Positions 37,129 to 46,327 of a stretch of DNA of 64,000 nucleotides are shown piece after piece. Origin of the DNA: Candidatus Aalborgicola danicus. Lineage in GTDB: Bacteria; Pseudomonadota; Gammaproteobacteria; Burkholderiales; Burkholderiaceae_C. Position numbers and translations under genes: made by a program. Within the stretch, counting starts at the first letter, position 1, and every line of letters starts with the position of its first letter. The DNA lies in contig JADJBC010000044.1 of assembly GCA_016703945.1 (NCBI GenBank), positions 444,134 through 508,133 on the forward strand, written 5' to 3'. The notes beneath the pieces were generated by a model that saw only the letters and a program-made list of their open reading frames with translations, did not search any database and was not told the origin of the DNA.

Positions 37129-37165
37129 AAAAAAAAGCCCCTTCCCGAATGGCTCGGAAAGGGGC
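37129..37165 (-). terminator. Rho-independent terminator of the TonB receptor gene
   Basis: Read leftwards, GCCCCTTTCCGA-gcca-TTCGGGAAGGGGC forms a long GC-rich stem with one small irregularity, followed by eight T. It starts 17 bases after the receptor's stop codon. The halogenase gene beyond it must be transcribed from its own promoter or by read-through. Confidence 0.88.
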
Positions 37166-37181
37166 AAGCTTGGAGCGAAAT

Positions 37182-39989
37182 TTACTTCAGCTTGTAGGTG
37201 ACTTTCATCATGATGGTGCTGCCGGTCTTGTTTTCGCTTTCGACCGTGCCGTCTGCCCGCAGCTGGCGGTAGGTCGGCTTGTTCAGGTTATTGCCTTCCA
37301 GACGCAAGCCCAGTCCCTTCATCGGGCCTTCCTGGAATTCATAACCGATCTGTGCCGACAACCAGCTCGAACCCTCGATATAACGCAAGGTCGGGTAGCC
37401 GCCAGTTGCGTCATTGGCAACGCTGCCGACATACGTCGAACGGGAGTTGGTGGCCACAAATGCGCTGAAGCCATTCTTCTCGTAATAGAAGGTCAGCTTA
37501 CGGTTGTCCTTCGACAGGCCTGGCAAGGGAATAGTCTCCCCCGTGGTTGGCACTTGCTGGTTGGGGTTCAGGCCAATCAGGTTGGGCAGGTTGACTGAGC
37601 TGTCGGTAGAAGACAGGCTACCGCTGAGTCCAAATCCGTCCAAGGCTGGCATGAACATACCGAACGGCGCAGACGCTGCCAACTCAATGCCGCGCAAGTC
37701 ACCACCCGTGCCGTTGACGGTCGTTGTGTAGGTGCCGATTGCGCCAGCGGGAGGAATCGCCAGGCCAAGTGACTGGGCGTAGCTGCTGAAGTCATACTGG
37801 CTGTTGGTCGCCGTGGTGATGTAGGTGTCGAGCTTCTTGTAGAAGGCTGCCACACTGATGTAGGCCTTCTTGTCGAAGTATTTCTCGAACGACAGGTCCA
37901 GCGCAGTTGCCTTGAAAGGTTTGAGCGCCGGGTTACCAGCGGAACCCACAAACCTGCCGAATGTCGAATTGCCGGCGTTGGTGTCAACGCTGGCGGCAAA
38001 CGAGTTACGCATGTCGGTCAAAGTTGCGCGGGCAATTTGCTGTGCCAATCCAACCCGCAGCAAGTTTCCGGAACCCATGTCGCCGGTCAAGTTCAATGAA
38101 GGCAGCACGTCGGTGTAGGTGGTGCCATCTGTCACGTAGCCCTTGGACGGATTGGTCAGCACCACATCGGAACCAACACCAGCCTTGAAGCCCGAAGACG
38201 ACTGGTCGGTATTCACAACCTGCAGGCCCACGTTTCCGCGCACGGGTACCTTGCCATATTCACTGTCGATGCCGAACTTGACATAACCAGTAGTGACTTT
38301 TTCCTTGATGCCCCAGCTCTTGGAGAGGATGTCATCGTTGTATTTGCGCAGGATGGTAGCGCCTGGCCACAGGGCAGCTTGCGGGTCAAACGTCAAGAGG
38401 TCGAGTCCGGTGCCACCCACGTTGTTGGCCACATAAGAGCCTGCTGGGAAGGGAATGGCATCCTTGCCACCACCGGTTGTGGACACCACCAGGCCTTCGT
38501 CCACACTGCGGTCCTTGGTGCGAGTCGCGTAATTCAGACCAAATTGCATGTCCGCGAACATGGACCCTTCGGCCAATTCCTTCTTGAAATCAAAGCGGAT
38601 CGCGTCCACCGTGTCAATGATGGTGGGGCCTTTCGAGTATCCGGCTTGTGGCACACCGTTGATACCGCTCCAACCGGTTTGGTCCCGCACCTTGATGATA
38701 TTGGGGTCGGTGTAGCTCAAGGGGCTGCCAAGTTTGAATTTGACCGAACCACCCGTGTTGTCAAACGTCAGTGTGTCAGCATTGGGGATGCCCGCATAGG
38801 CCTCAATGTCGCGTTGTGTGCGTTTGGCGTTGTTGGAGCTCAAGTCCATAGCCGCGGTCCATCCGCCGTCCATTTTCAACGTGTTCTTCCAGCCGAAGGA
38901 TTGAACGGTGTCGTCATCGAAAATGCTTTCGATACGGTCGATCAGACCGCCACCATTGGCGCCAGCGCCAACGTTGAAGGTGCCGCTCACCGCCACACCG
39001 TTGACCACAGTTGCGTTGGTGATGGGGCCGCCCAAGCCACCCTGGATGCGGGCGAACTTCTGGGTGTTGTCCGCCTTGGAGTAGAACAAGTCCAATTGGC
39101 TGGTGAAATTCTTGGTGGGTTTGTAGGCCACGATAGCCGCCACACCCAAGCGCTTGTCGGTTACGGTCTTGGTTTGGAAGTCAATACCATTGCCCCAGGT
39201 ATCAGGAACCTTCACGTTCGGTACTACGGTTCCGTTGGTCAGTGTTGCCGTGGTCCGGTTGTCCCCGCCCCAGCCGCCGGTGCCAATTTCATTGCTGGTG
39301 CCGTCCACGCGCACAAAGCCCAATGCAATACCGAGCTTGCGGTCCATGAACTGGTCCACATAGGTCAGGCTCTGGCGATTACCGGAGCCTTCGGGAATGC
39401 CTTCCAGTCCCACGCCATTGCGCACACGCTCGATGTTGGCAACCAAGACCCGCCCAGGAAACGCCAGCGGATCGATCAGACGGTTGTCAATGGTGCCGGC
39501 CAATCCAGCAGACATCAGGGCCGCATCGGTTGTCTTGTAGACAGTGGCGCCAGCGATCAGCTCGGCCGGGTACACACTCAAGTCCACGGCGCGGCTGTCA
39601 CCGGTACTGGTTTGTTCGCGGCCATTCAACAGGTAACCGTTGAAGTCAGGCCCGAGTCCGCGGATGCTGATGGTGGATGCGGCACCCGACTTGGTGCGCT
39701 GCGTGGTCACTCCAGGCAGGCGCGCAAGCGATTCTGCAATGGTGGTGTCCGGCAGTTTGCCAATGTCTTCAGCGGAAATCGATTCCACGATGGCATCCGA
39801 ATTACGCTTGACGGAAATGGCGTCTTCAATGCCTTTGCGAATGCCGGTCACGGTCACCGTGTTCAGTTCCGGCGCGCTCGACTGGGCGAACGCGCCTGAC
39901 GTTGTAACGATGAGCACGGCACAGCCGGCGGCCACTGGGGCCAGTTTGAAGAGAGAGCGACGCGAGGTGCGCTGATCGATGGAACTCAT
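37182..39989 (-). CDS. TonB-dependent outer-membrane receptor, likely for maltodextrins
   Basis: The start MSSIDQRTSRRSLFKLAPVA (ATG 39989) follows AGGAGA and gives 935 residues; the frame opens upstream at 40118. A signal peptide ends near SGAFAQSS. The plug domain has TVTVTGIRKGIEDAISVKRN, ISAEDIGKLPDTTIAESLAR and ISIRGLGPDFNGYLLNGREQ, typical of the large Caulobacter/Xanthomonas-type sugar receptors. The barrel follows from about residue 210. The C-terminus, MMKVTYKLK, ends in Lys rather than the usual aromatic residue. A perfect copy of the regional palindrome overlaps its promoter, placing it in the maltodextrin regulon. Substrate specificity is inferred from context. Confidence 0.9.
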   Translation of the reverse strand: MSSIDQRTSRRSLFKLAPVAAGCAVLIVTTSGAFAQSSAPELNTVTVTGIRKGIEDAISVKRNSDAIVESISAEDIGKLPDTTIAESLARLPGVTTQRTKSGAASTISIRGLGPDFNGYLLNGREQTSTGDSRAVDLSVYPAELIAGATVYKTTDAALMSAGLAGTIDNRLIDPLAFPGRVLVANIERVRNGVGLEGIPEGSGNRQSLTYVDQFMDRKLGIALGFVRVDGTSNEIGTGGWGGDNRTTATLTNGTVVPNVKVPDTWGNGIDFQTKTVTDKRLGVAAIVAYKPTKNFTSQLDLFYSKADNTQKFARIQGGLGGPITNATVVNGVAVSGTFNVGAGANGGGLIDRIESIFDDDTVQSFGWKNTLKMDGGWTAAMDLSSNNAKRTQRDIEAYAGIPNADTLTFDNTGGSVKFKLGSPLSYTDPNIIKVRDQTGWSGINGVPQAGYSKGPTIIDTVDAIRFDFKKELAEGSMFADMQFGLNYATRTKDRSVDEGLVVSTTGGGKDAIPFPAGSYVANNVGGTGLDLLTFDPQAALWPGATILRKYNDDILSKSWGIKEKVTTGYVKFGIDSEYGKVPVRGNVGLQVVNTDQSSSGFKAGVGSDVVLTNPSKGYVTDGTTYTDVLPSLNLTGDMGSGNLLRVGLAQQIARATLTDMRNSFAASVDTNAGNSTFGRFVGSAGNPALKPFKATALDLSFEKYFDKKAYISVAAFYKKLDTYITTATNSQYDFSSYAQSLGLAIPPAGAIGTYTTTVNGTGGDLRGIELAASAPFGMFMPALDGFGLSGSLSSTDSSVNLPNLIGLNPNQQVPTTGETIPLPGLSKDNRKLTFYYEKNGFSAFVATNSRSTYVGSVANDATGGYPTLRYIEGSSWLSAQIGYEFQEGPMKGLGLRLEGNNLNKPTYRQLRADGTVESENKTGSTIMMKVTYKLK

Positions 39990-40234
39990 TTTGATATTTC
40001 TCCTGGATGGCACGGGGGCTGGCAAATTTTCTTTTGGGCGGGGCACAAAAGACACGTAAAAAGGGATGGCGGTTTCCCTGCTCACTGCTGAGTTTGTACC
40101 AAAACAAGATATTTTCAAACATAGGGGTTAACACTTAATTGGTGCGATTCGGTCTGTCTTTGCACCAAAAAATGGCCTTTATTGGCGAATTTCCAACAAA
40201 TTTCCAGCAAATGTGGGTTTAACTTACTTTGTTA

Positions 40235-40269
40235 ATTTTAAATTGCAAGATATTTGTAGTCAAACTACA
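40235..40269 (-). promoter_or_regulatory. TonB receptor promoter with perfect operator
   Basis: The palindrome TGTAGT-caa-ACTACA (40255-40269) is the only 12-of-12 copy. On the minus strand it contains the -35 box TTGACT (40263-40258). A TAAAAT -10 box (40240-40235) follows after exactly 17 bases. A bound repressor would cover the -35 box. Confidence 0.8.
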
Positions 40270-40494
40270 TTGAAATTTCGTTGGTGATTGAGGCAACTTG
40301 TTGCTTTGGTACGAATATAGAGGCGGGGGGTTGTCCTTGGAGCTGGGCCTGGTTCGTGAAGCACTGACATTTGATTTTGGAATGCCTGTTGTTTTACTAA
40401 CTTACTTGGCAAAGTTTCTTCCTTGGTCATACGTAAAGTCTTAAAAATCAATGTTTTCCCTAGGTCTTTGTTTTCTGTGCTGGTGTAGACTTTG

Positions 40495-40509
40495 TGTTGT
40501 TTGACTACA
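40495..40509 (+). promoter_or_regulatory. Sugar-regulon operator before glk
   Basis: TGTTGT-ttg-ACTACA matches the regional consensus at 11 of 12 positions and ends 38 bases before the glk start. The position relative to the promoter is unclear. A TAGACT at 40486-40491 could be a -10 box just upstream, which would place the operator over the start point. Confidence 0.65.
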
Positions 40510-40547
40510 TGTTGACGTTGCGCTGGCCGAAACTAGGGGAAATGCGG

Positions 40548-41513
40548 ATGAATCAGGGTTATCCGAGGTTGCTGGGTGACATTGGTGGAACCAATGCACG
40601 CTGGGCGTGGCAGGAATCTGCCGGTTCTGCACTGGAGGATATTTCTGTGCAGCCCTGCGAAGCCAGCGCCTCACTAGAAGATTCGGCGATGGCTTACCTG
40701 CAGTCCCAAGGGCGCAAGTCCCCACGTTGGGCCGGCATCGGCATTGCGACCGCGATCACGGGTGACGATGTGCGCATGACCAACAACGCTTGGCAGTTTT
40801 CCATTGCCGGTTTTCAGCGCGCTTTGGGGTTGGACCGCTGCTTGGTCATCAACGACTTTACCGCGTTGGCCATGAGTTTGCCCGCTTTAACGTCAACTGA
40901 CCTGCGCCCCTTGGGGGGAGGCGCGCCTGTGGTTGGGGCGACGGTTGCCCTGCTTGGCCCAGGAACAGGCTTGGGCATGTCCGGTCTGGTGCCCAACCCC
41001 AGTGGACGCTTTAGCGCACTGAGCGGAGAAGGAGGGCACGCCACGCTGGCCGCCACGAACACGGCCGAAGCGACCCTGATTGGTATTCTGCGCGAGCAGT
41101 TCGGGCACGTCAGTGCCGAACGGGTGCTGTCTGGCTCCGGATTGGTCAATTTGTACAGCGCCGTGTGCACCATGAACGGTGTTCAGGCTCGCGCGTTGCG
41201 GCCCTCTGATGTGACCAGCGAGGCGATTGCCGGGTCTGACGTGCAGTGTGTTGCAGCCGTCCGGTTTTTTACCAGCTTTCTCGGCAGTGTTGCCGGTAAT
41301 CTGGCTTTGACGCTGGGGTCATTGGGCGGGGTGTATGTTGGCGGCGGGATTGTGCCGCGCCTGGGCGTTGCTTTTGATGAATCTGTGTTCCGCCAGGCAT
41401 TTGAGAGCAAGGGTCGTTACCAGGCAATGTTGGTCGGCGTTCCGGTGTGGCTGATCACGGCCTCCAACCCGGCACTGATTGGTGCCAGCCAGGCGCTGGA
41501 CACGCTGTTGTGA
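40548..41513 (+). CDS. glk: Glucokinase
   Basis: The start ATG 40548 (MNQGYPRLLGDIGGTNARWA) is eight bases after AGGGG; other in-frame starts lie upstream. The 321-residue enzyme belongs to the bacterial Glk family (not ROK) and phosphorylates cytoplasmic glucose with ATP. The phosphate-binding motif GDIGGTNAR, the catalytic Asp in LVINDFTALAMSLP, LGPGTGLGMSGLV and GGVYVGGGIVPRLG are all present. It lies 81 bases before a second glucokinase fused to RpiR. It completes maltodextrin catabolism after MalP/MalQ release glucose. Confidence 0.93.
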   Translation: MNQGYPRLLGDIGGTNARWAWQESAGSALEDISVQPCEASASLEDSAMAYLQSQGRKSPRWAGIGIATAITGDDVRMTNNAWQFSIAGFQRALGLDRCLVINDFTALAMSLPALTSTDLRPLGGGAPVVGATVALLGPGTGLGMSGLVPNPSGRFSALSGEGGHATLAATNTAEATLIGILREQFGHVSAERVLSGSGLVNLYSAVCTMNGVQARALRPSDVTSEAIAGSDVQCVAAVRFFTSFLGSVAGNLALTLGSLGGVYVGGGIVPRLGVAFDESVFRQAFESKGRYQAMLVGVPVWLITASNPALIGASQALDTLL

Positions 41514-41594
41514 CCCGCGGGGCGGTAGCGCTACGCATCCGTTAAGCTTCGCCTTTGCCAGACCCGGCCCGAATCCGCCCAAAGGGAATCCGAC

Positions 41595-43517
41595 ATGTCC
41601 GAACCGCGCTTTGACCATCCGCGCCTGATCGCTGATATTGGCGGCACCTTCGCGCGCTTTGCGCTGGAGGTAGCGCCCCACATCTTTGAGCAAAGTGCCT
41701 CGCTGCGTTGCGCGGACTTTGCGGATTTTCACGCCGCCGTAACGGCTTACCTGTCGGGTCTGACGGACGTGAGTCCGGGGGATATCCGGCATGCTGCAGT
41801 GGCCATCGCCAATCCGGTGTCGGGTGACCAGGTGCGCATGACCAATTACCACTGGCAGTTCTCCATTGAACAAATGCGAGAGCGACTGCACTTTGACAAC
41901 TTGGTGGTGGTCAATGACTTTACGGCCCTGGCCATGGCCCTGCCGAGCCTGTCACCATTGCAGCGTCGGCAACTCGGTGGTGGCAGCGCGATTCCACGCA
42001 GTGTGGTGGGGTTGATCGGTGCGGGCACGGGCCTGGGTGTGTCGGGCTTGATTCCTGCGGGAGATGGCTGGATTGCACTGGGTACCGAGGGTGGACACAC
42101 CAGCTTTTCACCCCACGACGAACGCGAGGTCGCGATTCTGCAATATGCATGGCGCTTCTTTGAACACGTGTCGTTTGAGCGCCTGTTGTCGGGCTCAGGA
42201 ATTGAACTGATTTTCCGGGCGTTGACGGATCGCGCGGGGCTTCCCGAGCGTGTACTGGATGCGCCTGAGATCACCCGCCTGGCGTTAGACGGCACAGACG
42301 TATTGTGCAAAGAGACGATCGATGTGTTTTGCTCGATCCTGGGGACTGCGGCGGCCAATCTGGCGGTGAGCCAGGGCGCTTTTGGGGGGATCTACATTGG
42401 CGGCGGCATCGTGCCGCGTCTAGGGCTCTACTTTGACCAGTCGCCGTTTCGTGCGCGCTTTGAGGACAAGGGGCGTTTTACGGACTACATGAAGGGCATT
42501 CCCAGCTTTGTCATCACGGCGACGGATGCCACGCTGGTGGGCGCTGCCGTCATTCTGGCATCGCAACTGCGTGAGCTGGACGGTGCCAATGGCTCCGCCA
42601 TTCTGGGTCAAATCCGCCGAGCCCTGCCCAGTTTGTCGCCGGCCGAACAGCGGGTTGCGCAACATGTATTGTTGCAGCCGCGTTCGGCACTCAACGACCC
42701 CATCGCCACGATTGCCCGTGCGGCCGATGTGAGTCAACCCACGGTCATCAGGTTTTGTCGTTCGTTGGGTTGTGAAGGTTTGTCGGACTTCAAGCTGCGC
42801 CTGGCTTCCGGCCTGACCGGCACCATTCCGATTACGCACACCCAGGTCACCGGCAACGATTCGATGCTGGAACTGGGTGCCAAGGTGCTGGGCAATACGG
42901 CGTCGGCCATTCTGCAGGCGCGTGACCACCTGAACCGCGACAGCATGGACCGGGCCATGCGGCTGATCGCCGATTCGGTACGCGTCGAGATCTATGCAGT
43001 GGGCCATTACGGTGCGGTCGCCAACGATGCGCAGTTTAAATTTCTGCGTGTGGGTGTTTCCGCTGTGGCGCAGACCGACCCGCGTTTGCAAGCGCTGTCT
43101 GCGAACCTTTTGCGCCCCGACGTGGTGGTGTTGATCATTAGCAGCAGCGGCCGTATATCGGAACTGCTGGACGTGGCTGAAAAAGCAAAAGAGCGCGGGG
43201 CCACCGTGATCGCCATTACCGAGAGCCAGTCACCACTGGCGCGCAAGGCGGACCTGGCGCTGATCGTGGACCATGTGGAAGATATTGCCACCCAGGTGCC
43301 CATGATCAGCCGCATCCTGCACCTGCTAATGGTGGATATTCTGGTGGTGGGTGTGGCCTTGCAGCGCGGTGCTGCCGTTCCTGTATTGGGAAGTGATGTC
43401 ACGCTGGGAATGGATGAGATGGCACCTGGCGCCTCCTCCGCCAGTGTTGCCCGCCGAAGGGCACCGGGTGTCAGTGTGGCCGGCACATTGGCCCATCTGA
43501 GCTCGCGCGGCTCCTAA
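41595..43517 (+). CDS. Glucokinase fused to an RpiR-family transcriptional regulator
   Basis: The 640-residue fusion begins with a Glk domain (about 1-330: IADIGGTFARFALE, VVVNDFTALAMALP, LIGAGTGLGVSGLI, GGIYIGGGIVPRLG). An RpiR helix-turn-helix follows (about 340-420: LPSLSPAEQRVAQHVLLQPR, AADVSQPTVIRFCRSLG), then a SIS sugar-phosphate-binding domain (about 460-600: VEIYAVGHYGAVANDAQFKF, VVVLIISSSGRISELLDVAE). Such fusions are known in Burkholderiales. In the first motif the usual Asn of GGTNAR is Phe (GGTFAR), unlike the neighbouring glk. The RpiR half is the only sugar-type regulator in the region. Its HexR-like nature fits the TGTAGT-N3-ACTACA sites, so it may sense a sugar phosphate and control the regulon. 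Confidence 0.93.
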   Translation: MSEPRFDHPRLIADIGGTFARFALEVAPHIFEQSASLRCADFADFHAAVTAYLSGLTDVSPGDIRHAAVAIANPVSGDQVRMTNYHWQFSIEQMRERLHFDNLVVVNDFTALAMALPSLSPLQRRQLGGGSAIPRSVVGLIGAGTGLGVSGLIPAGDGWIALGTEGGHTSFSPHDEREVAILQYAWRFFEHVSFERLLSGSGIELIFRALTDRAGLPERVLDAPEITRLALDGTDVLCKETIDVFCSILGTAAANLAVSQGAFGGIYIGGGIVPRLGLYFDQSPFRARFEDKGRFTDYMKGIPSFVITATDATLVGAAVILASQLRELDGANGSAILGQIRRALPSLSPAEQRVAQHVLLQPRSALNDPIATIARAADVSQPTVIRFCRSLGCEGLSDFKLRLASGLTGTIPITHTQVTGNDSMLELGAKVLGNTASAILQARDHLNRDSMDRAMRLIADSVRVEIYAVGHYGAVANDAQFKFLRVGVSAVAQTDPRLQALSANLLRPDVVVLIISSSGRISELLDVAEKAKERGATVIAITESQSPLARKADLALIVDHVEDIATQVPMISRILHLLMVDILVVGVALQRGAAVPVLGSDVTLGMDEMAPGASSASVARRRAPGVSVAGTLAHLSSRGS

Positions 43518-43844
43518 GGCCGCGCCTGCTGCCGCAGTGGTCGGCAAACTTCCCTCAATTCAAAAAACCCTGCGACACCGAGGTCCGCACGGGAACTGTT
43601 TGGCCCGGACGGAACAGACCATGCCACAGGGCTGCGGGGTGAATTCGTGGCGAATGATAGGTGTAGTTAGTGTCTTTTACTACGCTCTTAGAAAGCGTTC
43701 ATCCTAATATTTTGGAAATATAAAGCTAAATCTAGATAGATTTGTCAATTGTGTGTAATTTTCTAAGAAATTTGGTTAGATTGTTCTGGTAGTTTGACTA
43801 CATTTTTGATACATTTCGGGCCACAACATCATCGAGGAGTATTC
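43518..43844. other. Leader/promoter region of the malP-malQ unit
   Basis: No gene is seen in these 327 bases. The left half is GC-rich with nested short inverted repeats (GGTCCG near 43580 and CGGAC near 43612; CCCTG near 43568 and CAGGG near 43636) that may end the upstream transcript. The right half is very AT-rich. It holds TGTAGT at 43662 and ACTACG at 43679, spaced too far apart for the usual palindrome, and a good operator at 43788-43802. Confidence 0.5.
43788..43802 (+). promoter_or_regulatory. Sugar-regulon operator before malP
   Basis: GGTAGT-ttg-ACTACA matches the regional consensus at 11 of 12 positions. It lies 43 bases before the malP start codon. It contains TTGACT as in the receptor promoter, but no good -10 box follows at the right distance, so the start point is unclear. 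Confidence 0.65.
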
Positions 43845-46307
43845 ATGCGAAGTGGCCAAGCCCCCCATCTGTCGACGCCGCCCAGGGTCGATTTGCACGC
43901 TATTGACGAGTTGGTGCAACAGCCACTGGAGTTCCGCCAGCACCAACCCAGCTTGCACGACCAGATGCAGACTTTGTCCCACTTGGCGCGTGAGCAATTG
44001 GCCCGTCGTTGGGCCGCCACCCACGCCCAGGACACAGCTGCAAAACCCAAGCGGGTGTACTACCTGTCTATGGAGTTTTTGATGGGGCGATCCCTGTCCA
44101 ACGCGCTGGACGCGCTGGATCTGACAGGCCCCGCCGCGCAGGCGCTGCAAGCCCACGCACACACGCTGGAAGACGCGATGGCGCACGAGCCCGACGCTGC
44201 GCTGGGCAACGGCGGCCTGGGGCGGTTGGCGGCGTGTTTTTTGGACTCCATGGCTACGCTGGGCCTGCCGTCTTTCGGCTACGGCTTGCGCTACGAATTT
44301 GGCATGTTTGCGCAGCGCCTGGAGCAGGGCGCCCAGACCGAGGGCCCGGACGCCTGGCTGGTAGGCGGCACGCCGTGGGAGTTCCCCCGCCCCGAGGCCA
44401 CCTACACCGTGCGCTTGGGCGGAACCGTGGAGCAAGTGGATGGCAAATCGGTCTGGGCCAACGGCAGCACCGTGATGGCCCGCGCCCACGACATGGTCGT
44501 GCCCGGTCATGGCACGGAGCGCGTCAGCACGCTGCGCCTATGGAAGGCCCTGGCACCCCAGGCACTGGACTTGCAGGCCTTCAATGCGGGTGACATTGCG
44601 GCTGCTGCGGCCACTAAAAACCAATGCGAAAGCATCTCCTGGGTGCTGTACCCCAACGACAGTACCGAGGCCGGTCGCGAGTTGCGCCTGAAGCAGGAGT
44701 ACTTTCTGGTCAGCGCGGCCATGCAGGATTTGCTCAAACGGCATTTGAGCGAGAACGAGACCTTGTTGAACCTTCCCGAAAAGGTCTCCATCCACCTCAA
44801 CGACACGCACCCCGCGATGAGTGTCGCCGAGCTGATGCGCTTGTTATGCGACGAACACGGCCTGGCGTGGGACACCGCCTGGGCGCTGTGCCAGGCCACT
44901 TTTTCGTACACCAACCACACCCTGATGCCCGAGGCGCTGGAGACCTGGCCGGTGGCCTTGATGCAGCGCCTGCTGCCACGCCATCTGGAAATCATCTATC
45001 ACATCAACCACGACTTTTTGCGGGTTGCCGCCGCCCACAAGCCGGATGACCCTGCCTTCCTTTCCAGTTTGTCGCTGATTGACGAGTCCGGCGAGCGCCG
45101 GGTGCGCATGGCCAACCTGTCCATCGTGGGCAGCCACCGGGTCAACGGGGTTTCGGCCTTGCATTCCAACTTGCTGGTCGAAACCTTGTTTGCCGACTTT
45201 GCTTCGCTGTGGCCAAACCGTTTTGTCAATGTGACCAATGGTGTGACGCCGCGGCGCTGGCTGGCCCAGTGCAACCCGGGCCTGGCCCAGTTGCTGGATG
45301 CCCATATCGGCAATCGCTGGCGCGGCGACCTGATGGAACTCAAGCACATCGCACCGCTGGCGTCCGACGCAGCGTTTTGTGCCAGCTTCCAGGCTGTCAA
45401 GGCCGCCAACAAGGTGCGTCTGGCCGCCTACATTGCCCAGACCACGGGCATCACGGTGGACCCGACCAGCCTGTTTGATGTGCAGGTCAAACGCATCCAC
45501 GAGTACAAGCGCCAGTTGCTCAACGTGCTGCATGTCATCACCCGTTACCAGGCCATACTGGCCCAGCCGGATGCCGACTGGCAGCCACGCACTGTGATCT
45601 TTGCGGGCAAGGCGGCGTCGAGCTACCGCGTTGCCAAAGCCATCATCCGCCTGATCCACGATGTGGGCCAGGTGGTGAACAATGACGGACGCATTTGCGG
45701 CAAACTGAAGGTGGTTTTTATCCCCAACTACGGCGTCTCGGTAGCCGAAGTCATCATGCCGGGCGCTGATTTATCCGAGCAGATTTCCACCGCCGGCACC
45801 GAGGCGTCGGGCACTGGCAATATGAAGCTGTCGATGAACGGTGCGTTGACCATCGGCACCGATGACGGCGCCAACATCGAGATTCGCCAGGCTGTGGGTG
45901 ACGACAACATCTTCATCTTTGGTCTCAAAACACCCGAGGTAGCCGCCTGGGAAGCATCGGGCTACGACAGCCACACCGTCTTGGCCAACAACCTGCCTTT
46001 GGGTAACGTGCTCAACGCTATAACAGGCGGCCTTTTCTCGCCCGATGAGCCGGGGCGCTATCAGGAACTGGTGGACAGCCTTCTGGGACACAAAGACCGC
46101 TATTTTTTGCTGGCCGACCACGCCAGTTATGTGGCGGCCCAGTTACGGGTGGATGCGTTGTACCGCCGCCCCGATGACTGGACGCGTTGCGCCATCACCA
46201 ACGTATCCGCCATGGGTGTTTTTTCGTCGGATCACACCATCGCGCAGTATGCTCGTAGCATCTGGAATGTGGCTCCCTCCGGCAACCCTTCCACGGCCCT
46301 TGTTTAG
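43845..46307 (+). CDS. malP: Maltodextrin/glycogen phosphorylase
   Basis: The start ATG 43845 follows GAGGAG; an in-frame ATG at 43794 lies in the operator. The 820-residue enzyme releases glucose 1-phosphate from alpha-1,4-glucans using phosphate and PLP. Family blocks are VYYLSMEFLMGRSLSNAL, ALGNGGLGRLAACFLDS, NDTHPAMSVAELMRLL and QVKRIHEYKRQLLN. The PLP Lys is in EASGTGNMKLSMNGALTIGT (about residue 661). GlgP and MalP cannot be separated by motif. The setting (malQ downstream, maltodextrin operator upstream, no glycogen synthesis genes) favours a maltodextrin role. Confidence 0.93.
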   Translation: MRSGQAPHLSTPPRVDLHAIDELVQQPLEFRQHQPSLHDQMQTLSHLAREQLARRWAATHAQDTAAKPKRVYYLSMEFLMGRSLSNALDALDLTGPAAQALQAHAHTLEDAMAHEPDAALGNGGLGRLAACFLDSMATLGLPSFGYGLRYEFGMFAQRLEQGAQTEGPDAWLVGGTPWEFPRPEATYTVRLGGTVEQVDGKSVWANGSTVMARAHDMVVPGHGTERVSTLRLWKALAPQALDLQAFNAGDIAAAAATKNQCESISWVLYPNDSTEAGRELRLKQEYFLVSAAMQDLLKRHLSENETLLNLPEKVSIHLNDTHPAMSVAELMRLLCDEHGLAWDTAWALCQATFSYTNHTLMPEALETWPVALMQRLLPRHLEIIYHINHDFLRVAAAHKPDDPAFLSSLSLIDESGERRVRMANLSIVGSHRVNGVSALHSNLLVETLFADFASLWPNRFVNVTNGVTPRRWLAQCNPGLAQLLDAHIGNRWRGDLMELKHIAPLASDAAFCASFQAVKAANKVRLAAYIAQTTGITVDPTSLFDVQVKRIHEYKRQLLNVLHVITRYQAILAQPDADWQPRTVIFAGKAASSYRVAKAIIRLIHDVGQVVNNDGRICGKLKVVFIPNYGVSVAEVIMPGADLSEQISTAGTEASGTGNMKLSMNGALTIGTDDGANIEIRQAVGDDNIFIFGLKTPEVAAWEASGYDSHTVLANNLPLGNVLNAITGGLFSPDEPGRYQELVDSLLGHKDRYFLLADHASYVAAQLRVDALYRRPDDWTRCAITNVSAMGVFSSDHTIAQYARSIWNVAPSGNPSTALV

Positions 46308-46327
46308 TTGTTTATCCACACAGATTT

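Larger units (their letters stand above)
39990..40547. other. AT-rich divergent regulatory gap between TonB receptor and glk
   Basis: No gene is visible in these 558 bases. The stretch is markedly AT-rich compared with the flanks. It contains the receptor promoter/operator (40235-40269) and a second operator before glk (40495-40509), 240 bases apart. Leftward transcripts would carry a long 5' leader (about 245 bases) before the receptor ATG. Confidence 0.7.

Noticed and set aside
38379..39899. 506-codon open frame opposite the TonB receptor gene
   Set aside because: The receptor has signal peptide, plug and barrel motifs on the other strand; this frame has no recognisable domain.
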